A DNA stretch of 64,000 bases, from positions 62,001 to 126,000 of the forward strand of contig NZ_BAFT02000038.1 in assembly GCF_000308475.2 (NCBI RefSeq), written 5' to 3'. Every line of letters begins with the position of its first letter. Positions within the stretch are counted from its first letter, which is position 1. The notes beneath the pieces were generated by a model. That model made no database searches. It was not told the origin of the DNA and was given only the letters and a program-made list of their open reading frames with translations. A program made the position numbers and the translations under genes. This stretch comes from Nocardia brasiliensis NBRC 14402 (GTDB taxonomy: Bacteria; Actinomycetota; Actinomycetes; Mycobacteriales; Mycobacteriaceae). Positions 58,356 to 64,000 of the stretch are shown here, one piece after another.

Positions 58356-59045
58356 GTGCAGATCACCGAGTTCAGTGTTTTCGGGCTGCGGTCTGCGATC
58401 ATCGACCTGCGGGTGCGGGGAAATCCGTTGACCATTCGGCTGTTTCCGATGGTGCATATCGGCCGGCGCGAGTTCTATCTGACGGTGGCCGAGCAGCTGC
58501 GCGCCTGCGATGTGATCGTGTCCGAGGGCGCCGACACGCCCAGTTCCACCGGTCGCGCGATCATCCTCGCCATGCGCCTGACCTTGCAACGTGCGGCGCG
58601 CACGCTGGTGTACCAGGACATCGACCATGCCGCGCTCGGTGTGCCGGTGGTCTGGCCCGAGAGCAACTCCCGTGGCAGACAGCGGATGCCGTTCCTGTCA
58701 TTTCTCGACATGCTGCTGCTGACCCCCTACTACGTGGTGGTGATGGCGCTCGGCGGTCGAGGGTGGTTGCTGCGCAACACATTCGAGGTCCACGACAACA
58801 CCGAGGTGCGCCTCCGGCTGATGAACAAGACCTTCCTGCACGACCGTGACAAGGCCCTGATCGCCGCGCTGACGAAGCTGCACGCCGAGCGTCACGACCG
58901 CGCCGAGGTGATCGCCGTCGTGTACGGCGCGGCGCACATGCCCGCCGTGATCACGGCCATGCACACCGCCTTCGGCTATCGCGCGGTGGGCGCCGACTGG
59001 TTGACGGTCTTCGAAGCGGCCGTGCCGTACCGCCCGGTCGACTGA
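58356..59045 (+). CDS. TraB/TIKI-like family protein
   Basis: 229 residues. 'IRLFPMVHIGRREFYLTVAEQLRACDVIVSEGAD' and 'AEVIAVVYGAAHMPAVITAMHTAFGY' match the HIG and GAAHMP motifs of the TraB/PrgY/TIKI group, thought to be metal-dependent peptidase-like proteins. One hydrophobic segment 'MLLLTPYYVVVMALGG' sits mid-protein. GTG 58356 is chosen from the ribosome-binding site; a longer frame extends upstream. Function unassigned. Confidence 0.6.
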   Translation: MQITEFSVFGLRSAIIDLRVRGNPLTIRLFPMVHIGRREFYLTVAEQLRACDVIVSEGADTPSSTGRAIILAMRLTLQRAARTLVYQDIDHAALGVPVVWPESNSRGRQRMPFLSFLDMLLLTPYYVVVMALGGRGWLLRNTFEVHDNTEVRLRLMNKTFLHDRDKALIAALTKLHAERHDRAEVIAVVYGAAHMPAVITAMHTAFGYRAVGADWLTVFEAAVPYRPVD

Positions 59046-59061
59046 CGCACCGGCGAGCGCC

Positions 59062-59093
59062 TTGACCCTGACGCAACGTCAGGGTTGCAGGCT
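59062..59093 (+). promoter_or_regulatory. MerR-type promoter/operator of the alpha/beta hydrolase gene
   Basis: TTGACC (59062-59067), 20-bp spacer, -10-like CAGGCT (59088-59093). Perfect dyad ACCCTGACG-N3-CGTCAGGGT (59065-59085). The ATG at 59101 is 8 nt after the -10. All spacings equal those at 738-777. Confidence 0.75.
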
Positions 59094-59100
59094 TGTTCCC

Positions 59101-60003
59101 ATGACCAACCGCACCTCCCCGACCCGACCTGCTCCGCCGATCGGCGAGTTCCAAGACATCGACGGCCGCCACCTCTTCGTGCACCGGTCGGGCAGCGGCG
59201 GACCGGCCGTCGTGTTCCTGCCGGGTGCCAGCGCGGTCGGATTGGACTATTTCACGGTGCAGCAACAGGTTTCGCAGTTCACCACGTCCGTGCTGTATGA
59301 CCGCGGCGGCACCGGCTACAGCGATCCGCTACCGCTGCCGCGCACCGCCGCCGCGGTGGCCACCGAACTGCGGGCGCTGCTGCGCGCTCAAACCATCACC
59401 GCACCCTATGTTTTCGCGGCGCATTCGCTCGGTGGCGCCTATGCGTATCGATTCGCGCAGTTGTTCCCACAGGAGGTCGCCGGATTGGTGTGGCTGGACG
59501 CCTTTCATCACGACTGGGACGAGTTCATGCCGCCCGCAATGAGTCTGGCCGCCACCGAACGAGCCGCACCCGATCCGGCGCACCTCGACCGACTCCGCCC
59601 GGCCTTGCACGAGATGAACGCCGAGCTGCTGGCCGACTACCCGGCCCACCTGCGGGACCCGCTGCTCGAGGCGAAGACGAGCGACGAATGGCTCCGCTTC
59701 GGCCTCGCCGAGCGCACCGCGCTGACCGGGCTAGCCACCGAACTGCGGGCCGGACCGCCGCTGCCGGACGTCCCGGTGATCGCGCTGACCGTGCTGGGCA
59801 CCGATCCCACCCAGCCGTTGCCGTGGGCGGAGGTGAACGCCGCCAAGACGCGCATGGACGCTGCCCTGGTGCACTCGGTCTCGCACGGGGAACAGCGCAT
59901 CCTCACCGACACCTTCCACCACCGGCTGTGCTTCGATCGCCCCGATGCCGTGCTCCGGGCGGTCCGTGACGTGCTCGACCGGGTGGCTCGCCGCGCCCGC
60001 TAG
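59101..60003 (+). CDS. Alpha/beta hydrolase
   Basis: 300 residues: 'VVFLPGASAVGLDYF', nucleophile elbow AHSLGG in 'PYVFAAHSLGGAYAYRFAQLFP' and a late histidine 'HGEQRILTD' consistent with a Ser-Asp-His triad. It could be an esterase, epoxide or lactone hydrolase. ATG 59101 follows the MerR-type promoter directly (leaderless). The MerR gene that follows 34 nt later is the probable activator, as in the hydrolase/MerR pair at 777-2963. Confidence 0.9.
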   Translation: MTNRTSPTRPAPPIGEFQDIDGRHLFVHRSGSGGPAVVFLPGASAVGLDYFTVQQQVSQFTTSVLYDRGGTGYSDPLPLPRTAAAVATELRALLRAQTITAPYVFAAHSLGGAYAYRFAQLFPQEVAGLVWLDAFHHDWDEFMPPAMSLAATERAAPDPAHLDRLRPALHEMNAELLADYPAHLRDPLLEAKTSDEWLRFGLAERTALTGLATELRAGPPLPDVPVIALTVLGTDPTQPLPWAEVNAAKTRMDAALVHSVSHGEQRILTDTFHHRLCFDRPDAVLRAVRDVLDRVARRAR

Positions 60004-60037
60004 ACTCGGCACCGCGTCCCGCGAATCCAGGAGGCAG

Positions 60038-60775
60038 GTGCTGACGATCGGCCAACTGGCGGCCACCGCCGGTGTCACCGTGCGCACCGTGCGCCACTAC
60101 CACCAGATCGGCTTGCTGCCCGAGCCCGAGCGGGACGGCTCCGGCTATCGCCGTTACCGTCCGCAAGCGGTGGTGGATCTGATCCGGATCAGGACCCTCG
60201 CCGATGCCGGTGTGCCATTGGCGCGGATCGATGCGCTGCTGCACGCGCCACCGGCCGAATTCGCCTCGGCCATCATCGATATCGATCTGGCGTTGCAGCG
60301 CAAGGTCGACGAGTTGACCGAATACCGCCGCCGTATCGCCGGATTGACGGGCGGGGAAAGGCTCGTTCTGCCACCCGAGGTGGTCGACATCCTGGACCGG
60401 ATGCGCCGCCTCGGGATCAGCGAACAGCGGGTCCGGCTCGAACGCGACTCGTGGATCTTGATGCAGGCCCTCGACCCCGGCATGCTGCCGCGGCGGGTCC
60501 AGGAGAAGAACGCCGGTCTCGACGATTCCGAGACCGTGCGCCTCTACCTCGCCACCGATCAAGCGGCCGAGTGGGATCCGCACGACCCCCGCCTGGACCG
60601 GCTCATCGATGACCTGGATGCCTGGGCGATCAAACACGAACAGGACACCGGGCAGCCCGGCTACCTGAAGCTGGTGACCACCCAGATCTCCGAGGCGGCG
60701 CCGGCATGGCAGCGCGTGCTCGAGGTGTTGGCGCACCGGACCGCGCTGCGGCGAAACGCCCCGCTCGACAGCTGA
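60038..60775 (+). CDS. MerR-family transcriptional regulator
   Basis: 245 residues, aligning with the regulator at 2235: 'TIGQLAATAGVTVRTVRHYH', 'GLLPEPERDGSGYRRYRP', 'RIRTLADAGVPLARIDALL', then a shared effector domain ('LERDSWILMQALDP' here, 'LERDGWILLQTASP' there). No metal-binding cysteines. GTG 60038 follows AGGAGG (60029-60034) with a short 3-nt spacer. Likely activator of the upstream hydrolase gene through the dyad at 59065. Confidence 0.93.
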   Translation: MLTIGQLAATAGVTVRTVRHYHQIGLLPEPERDGSGYRRYRPQAVVDLIRIRTLADAGVPLARIDALLHAPPAEFASAIIDIDLALQRKVDELTEYRRRIAGLTGGERLVLPPEVVDILDRMRRLGISEQRVRLERDSWILMQALDPGMLPRRVQEKNAGLDDSETVRLYLATDQAAEWDPHDPRLDRLIDDLDAWAIKHEQDTGQPGYLKLVTTQISEAAPAWQRVLEVLAHRTALRRNAPLDS

Positions 60776-60783
60776 ATACGACG

Positions 60784-61287
60784 CTATTGCGGGCTGTCGA
60801 CCATGGTGCGTGTCACGGACTCCTCCCGCGGCCGCAGGACCAGCACGATGATCACGACGAACGCGGCGAGGGCGGTGCCGGTGCGCAGACAGTGGAAGAA
60901 GTCCCAGCGGGTGAGGATCGAAAGATGTTCGGCCGGTGCGCCTTCCACCGCCCAGCGGTTGATCTGATGATTGATCGGCACGTTCCCCAGCCGGGTGACG
61001 AGGAACGATCCCACGACCAGCGCGCCCGCCCCGGCGGCGAGTGTTCGCGCCCGGCCACGCAGCAGCACCGCCAAACCGAAGCAGCTCAATGCGGCAGCGG
61101 CCATGGTGATCTGCATACTGACGCTGTTGTTCTTCATCAGTTCGGTGTGGAAATCCAGCCGCATCTGCAACGGCACCCGATGGAAGGTCGGCGCGAGATT
61201 GGCTGCGCCGTAACCGAATGCACCGGCCAGCAGCCCGGTGGCGAGCAGTGCCAGCGACCGCACGGAACGCAAGACGGAGTCACTCAT
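60784..61287 (-). CDS. DUF1772-like four-helix membrane protein
   Basis: 167 residues, four membrane helices (about 12-32, 55-77, 83-102, 138-158). 'FHTELMKNNSVSMQITMAAAAL' and 'VTRLGNVPINHQINRWAVEGAP' are DUF1772 features (anthrone oxygenase-like). It overlaps the SnoaL gene by 4 nt (ATGA), so both are one operon under the divergent TetR gene. In other bacteria DUF1772 proteins pair with polyketide or detoxification enzymes. Confidence 0.8.
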   Translation of the reverse strand: MSDSVLRSVRSLALLATGLLAGAFGYGAANLAPTFHRVPLQMRLDFHTELMKNNSVSMQITMAAAALSCFGLAVLLRGRARTLAAGAGALVVGSFLVTRLGNVPINHQINRWAVEGAPAEHLSILTRWDFFHCLRTGTALAAFVVIIVLVLRPREESVTRTMVDSPQ

Positions 61288-61676
61288 GCGGCCGGCACCG
61301 TCCGGGTGAGTTGTTCGGCCCGGCGCAGCCTGCCGTCGGGCGCGAACTCGCCGAACATGAAGACTTCGGTGGTGACGAGATCAGCCTTGCGCATCTGCGC
61401 ATGGATGGTCATCCGGGCGGCGAACCGCGCGCCGTCCGACACCGCCTCGTGGACTTCGAAACGATAGTGGCGCAGGTTCTTTCGCACCGGCCGGATATGC
61501 GCGACCAAACGGTCGCGGTCGAGCCGGACGCCGTCGGCGACCTGCACGATGTCGCGCGTGTGGAAACGATCGACCACCTCGGCGGGATCGTTGTCCGGAT
61601 CCACCGCCGCGGCGGTGTAGGCGGTGAAGAAGTCGGTGAGGAGTTGTTCGGGCTTGCGAGTCGGTGCGGGGTTCAT
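61284..61676 (-). CDS. SnoaL-like (NTF2-fold) protein
   Basis: 130 residues: 'LLTDFFTAYTAAAVDPDNDPAEVVDRFHTRDIVQVADGVRLD', 'RHYRFEVHEAVSDGARFAARMTIHAQM' and 'EVFMFGEFAPDGRLRRAEQLTR' are typical of the SnoaL/NTF2 cone fold used by cyclases and isomerases. CTGGAG precedes the ATG. Divergent from a TetR gene with an operator-like dyad in between. Confidence 0.82.
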   Translation of the reverse strand: MNPAPTRKPEQLLTDFFTAYTAAAVDPDNDPAEVVDRFHTRDIVQVADGVRLDRDRLVAHIRPVRKNLRHYRFEVHEAVSDGARFAARMTIHAQMRKADLVTTEVFMFGEFAPDGRLRRAEQLTRTVPAA

Positions 61677-61698
61677 GGCACTCCAGCCGTTAGAATTC

Positions 61699-61712
61699 TT
61701 ACAACGCTGTAA
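61699..61712. promoter_or_regulatory. Candidate TetR operator between SnoaL and TetR genes
   Basis: TTACA-ACGC-TGTAA, a perfect dyad 22 bp upstream of the SnoaL start. A further TGTAAGAT half-site at 61746-61753 abuts the TetR start. Confidence 0.5.
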
Positions 61713-61754
61713 AGGCTAGATCAGCAGGATCAACTTTGACAAGGATGTAAGATT

Positions 61755-62330
61755 TTGACCGAGGCGAGGGCGAAACGGCGCGCGGACGCCGAACGCAGCA
61801 GGGCCGACATCCTGGCGGCCGCGACTCGTCTACTCGCCGACCGTCCGGAGGTCGGCTTGGCGGCCATCGCCGCCGCGGCCGGGGTCACCCGCCAGACGGT
61901 GTACGCACACTTCGCCTCACGAGAAGAACTGTTGCACGCGGTCATCGATCACACGACCACGCGCGCCATCGCCGCCATGGACGCCGCGGACCTCGACAGC
62001 GGTACCGCGACAGCGGCACTCCTGCGCATGCTGGACGTCGGCTGGCAGTTCTTCCAGAAGTCCCCCGGTCCCGAACTCCTCGGCGCGTTCGCGCCCCAGC
62101 GCGACCGCGAGCGCCACGTCCCCGTCGAAGACCGGCTCCTGAAACTCATCCGGCGCGGACACCGCACCGGTGAATTCGACCGCACCGCCACCCCGGAATG
62201 GCTGGTCGCGGCCATCATCGCGGTGAGCCACGCGGCGGGCGAGCAGGTCCGCAACGACCGCATGACGCTGGACCGAGCCCAAGAGACGTTGCGCCACACC
62301 GTACTTCGGCTCGTGCGCGCAGAGGGATAG
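61755..62330 (+). CDS. TetR-family transcriptional regulator
   Basis: 191 residues: 'ERSRADILAAATRLLADRPEVGLAAIAAAAGVTRQTVYAHFASREELLHAVID' is a full TetR helix-turn-helix with the VYAHF element; the rest is an all-helical ligand domain. Starts at TTG 61755. Divergent from the SnoaL-DUF1772 operon it presumably represses. Confidence 0.93.
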   Translation: MTEARAKRRADAERSRADILAAATRLLADRPEVGLAAIAAAAGVTRQTVYAHFASREELLHAVIDHTTTRAIAAMDAADLDSGTATAALLRMLDVGWQFFQKSPGPELLGAFAPQRDRERHVPVEDRLLKLIRRGHRTGEFDRTATPEWLVAAIIAVSHAAGEQVRNDRMTLDRAQETLRHTVLRLVRAEG

Positions 62331-62453
62331 GCACAGACGTCTCCGCGGCCGCAGCGGCCGAGCAGCATGACGTGCCGGCCTGTGACCCGCGGCGGTCAGC
62401 ACCCTGAGGCCACTCGATATAACTGGTGACCAGCGTGCTGCTACCTTCCGAGC

Positions 62454-62939
62454 ATGCAGGAGGGACCCGAAAACGACGATCCCAGGAGTGCCGCCGTCCA
62501 CGCGCTGGCGACCCTGGCTCGCAGCAGCGACGTCCGCGATCGCGCCGACGCCGGACACGCCCTGGCCGCCTTCGCCGAAAGGGCCGAAGCACGGGCGGTT
62601 TTGGCGGTCCTGCTCCTCGATCAGGACAACACGTTCGTCACCCTGACGACAGCCGAAGCGCTCCTGCGCCGCAAAGATGCCGCTGGTCTCACCGCGGTGG
62701 CCGCCGCCTTCGCCACGGCCGACGACACGCAATCCGAATGGCTGGGTACCGCCGTCCACGACGTCTACGGCGTGTACGCCGATGACCGGGACACCGCCGT
62801 CGATCTCTGTACACCGCTCACCAATCATCAGGATCCGCGAATACGTTCCGGTGCAACCGAACTGATGGCCACGCTGCGCTCCGTCACACCGATACTGCAT
62901 CCCGCGAAGGATGCTCCGCCGCCCGCGGCGAGGTCGTGA
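62454..62939 (+). CDS. HEAT-repeat-like hypothetical protein
   Basis: 161 residues. Successive helical pairs 'AAVHALATLARSSDVRDRADAGHALAAFAE', 'AVLAVLLLDQDNTFVTLTTAEALLRRKDA' and 'DPRIRSGATELMATL' resemble HEAT/armadillo repeats. Such proteins are scaffolds. No closer assignment. ATG 62454 has no strong ribosome-binding site. Codon use is normal for the region. Confidence 0.65.
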   Translation: MQEGPENDDPRSAAVHALATLARSSDVRDRADAGHALAAFAERAEARAVLAVLLLDQDNTFVTLTTAEALLRRKDAAGLTAVAAAFATADDTQSEWLGTAVHDVYGVYADDRDTAVDLCTPLTNHQDPRIRSGATELMATLRSVTPILHPAKDAPPPAARS

Positions 62940-62948
62940 GAGCTGCGG

Positions 62949-63173
62949 CCGGTTACGGACTTCGCTACGGCGGACCGCTGGTACACCCAACTGCTCGGAC
63001 CCGCAGCAGATTCCGGGGTGCCGCCAGACATCGAGGCGATGTGACAGTGGCGTGCTACCGCCTTCGTCTACGTCGTGGCCTGTTTCGAGCACGCTGGTCG
63101 GGCCCTGGTGCGGCGAGTGCGCTGTCGGCGGTGGCCGGAATCGGTTCGCGCTGACCCGGGCGGAATTCAGTAG
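62949..63173 (+). pseudogene. Decayed VOC/glyoxalase-family gene
   Basis: One frame reads 'PVTDFATADRWYTQLLGPAADSG', 'PPDIEAM', then an in-frame TGA (63042), then 'QWRATAFVYVVACFEHAGRALV', before turning into arginine-rich nonsense. The D-x2-x-A-x2-WYxxLLG start and the aghALV segment are VOC-fold hallmarks. There is no start codon in a sensible place. A stop plus at least one frameshift indicate a remnant. Confidence 0.55.
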
Positions 63174-63182
63174 GGTTCGAGC

Positions 63183-63830
63183 ATGCCCCCACCGACCGAT
63201 TCCCGCTCCCCCGTCACCCCGGACGATCTCGACCTTGCCGTGCGGTTGTCCGTGGACGTGCTGCGCGCGGTGCCGCAGACCGCATGGGACGAGCAGGCCG
63301 GAACGCTGGAGTGGAGCCGCTGGGAAACCGTCGAACATCTCGGCGACGACTTCTTCGCGTACGCCGTGCAGATGGGGCCCAGCACTCCGCCGTCGGCCGG
63401 TCACGTACCCTTCGCCGCGACGCGCCGGCGAGCGGGTGGCCCGGCCAATTCCGTACACGCCGACCGTGATTCCGGGCCTGCGGGCCTGTTGCAAACCTTG
63501 GAGGCGAACGGCGCACTCCTGAGTGCCATGGTGCGGATGAAGCCGCCGCAGACCCGCGCCTTCCACGTCTACGGTGTCTCGGATCCGGAAGGGTTCGCCG
63601 CCATGGGCATCGTCGAGGCTCTGGTGCACACCCACGACCTCATCCAGGGCCTCGATCTCCCCTGGAACCCGCCCGCCGACCTGTGCGAGCGAGTCCTCAC
63701 CCGCCTGTTCCCGGATGCCCCGACCGACACGGAACCGTGGACCACGCTGCTGTGGGCCACCGGGCGGGCCGACCTGCCGGGTCTCCCGGCCCTGACGAAA
63801 TGGCGCTGGGACGGCACACCGCGCGATTGA
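63183..63830 (+). CDS. DinB / mycothiol-dependent maleylpyruvate isomerase-like protein
   Basis: 215 residues. The N-terminal part 'VRLSVDVLRAVPQTAWDEQAGTLEWSRWETVEHLGDDFFAYAVQM' follows the DinB_2/MDMPI_N pattern of the mycothiol-dependent S-transferase fold, in which a helix pair carries a metal-binding histidine (here EHLGDD). 'GFAAMGIVEALVHTHDLIQGLDL' supplies further histidines (HTH). Mycothiol users are actinomycetes, matching the window. Substrate unknown. Confidence 0.7.
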   Translation: MPPPTDSRSPVTPDDLDLAVRLSVDVLRAVPQTAWDEQAGTLEWSRWETVEHLGDDFFAYAVQMGPSTPPSAGHVPFAATRRRAGGPANSVHADRDSGPAGLLQTLEANGALLSAMVRMKPPQTRAFHVYGVSDPEGFAAMGIVEALVHTHDLIQGLDLPWNPPADLCERVLTRLFPDAPTDTEPWTTLLWATGRADLPGLPALTKWRWDGTPRD

Positions 63831-63838
63831 CCGCGAGT

Positions 63839-64000
63839 TCATTCCTCCGGCGGTACTTGCGGAAGTTGTTGCACACCAGGCAGATACCTGGGCTCCGGGC
63901 GGTCCCCGGACAAGTAGTCGCGGTAGGCAGTCAGATAGGCGGCCAGCTCGGCTCGATCGGCGAACACGACTCCGGTCGGGTCGCACCATTCGTCCGGCGT
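63839..64000 (-). CDS. C-terminal end of an unrecognised gene (cut by window edge)
   Basis: The minus strand is open from the right edge to TGA at 63841-63839, ending with 'YLPGVQQLPQVPPEE' preceded by 'GVVFADRAELAAYLTAYRDYLSG'. Codon use is normal. At least 53 codons are present but no domain can be identified. It is convergent with the DinB-like gene, with 8 bp between stops. Confidence 0.6.
   Translation of the reverse strand, partial: TPDEWCDPTGVVFADRAELAAYLTAYRDYLSGDRPEPRYLPGVQQLPQVPPEE

Overview
The window looks like chromosomal DNA of a mycolic-acid actinomycete, most probably Nocardia or a close relative. It is strongly G+C-rich with G/C-ending codons, GTG and TTG starts are common, and several genes have their closest recognisable counterparts in mycobacteria: a DevR/DosR response regulator with DosS-type kinases, a DATIN (Rv0079)-like protein, a CoaE-GrpB fusion, DUF402 proteins and an Rv1284-like carbonic anhydrase. 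uvrA, a universal stress protein gene, uvrB, DUF402, coaE and rpsA occur in the same relative order as in Mycobacterium tuberculosis (Rv1630-Rv1638), but large blocks have been inserted between them. Nothing here looks like a tRNA, rRNA, CRISPR array, phage or insertion sequence.

Layout. 0-3 kb: an edge-truncated phosphotransferase gene, then a serine-hydrolase gene with its own MerR regulator. 3-6 kb: uvrA. 6.5-11.1 kb: a hypoxia/dormancy block with dosR, a DosS that lacks its heme domain, a DATIN/HPF-like ribosome factor and a complete heme-type DosS/DosT. 11.6-15.5 kb: a PAS-GGDEF diguanylate cyclase and a HelD RNA-polymerase helicase. 15.6-24.6 kb: universal stress protein, a 19-codon mini-ORF, DoxX, AraC regulator, VOC protein, a pair of 54-bp repeats, uvrB, Nudix, two tandem DUF402 genes and coaE.

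24.8-44 kb lies between coaE and rpsA, which are adjacent in M. tuberculosis. It is the most unusual part. A nine-gene minus-strand operon (36.7 down to 26.9 kb) joins a nickel/peptide-type ABC importer (binding lipoprotein, two permeases, two ATPases) to SbnB-, SbnH- and SbnA-like enzymes and a MATE exporter. A Fur/Zur-type operator overlaps its promoter. I read it as a complete make, export and re-import system for a small aminocarboxylate metallophore derived from 2,3-diaminopropionate, with no NIS synthetase. Beside it lie a pentameric-channel-like membrane protein, a shortened AEC transporter, two TetR regulators and an MMPL transporter.

44-64 kb: rpsA, a methyltransferase, an SPFH protein paired with a ribbon-helix-helix regulator, a divergent FAD oxidoreductase/LysR pair, a polar amino-acid ABC transporter, an isopropylmalate-dehydrogenase-family enzyme, thioredoxin, and a stand-alone LeuA-regulatory-domain protein preceded by what looks like a Leu/Val leader-peptide attenuator. 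These are followed by carbonic anhydrase, two paralogous secreted four-cysteine proteins, a TraB-like protein, a second hydrolase/MerR module whose promoter has the same geometry as the one at 0.7 kb, a TetR-controlled pair, a decayed VOC gene and a DinB-like protein.
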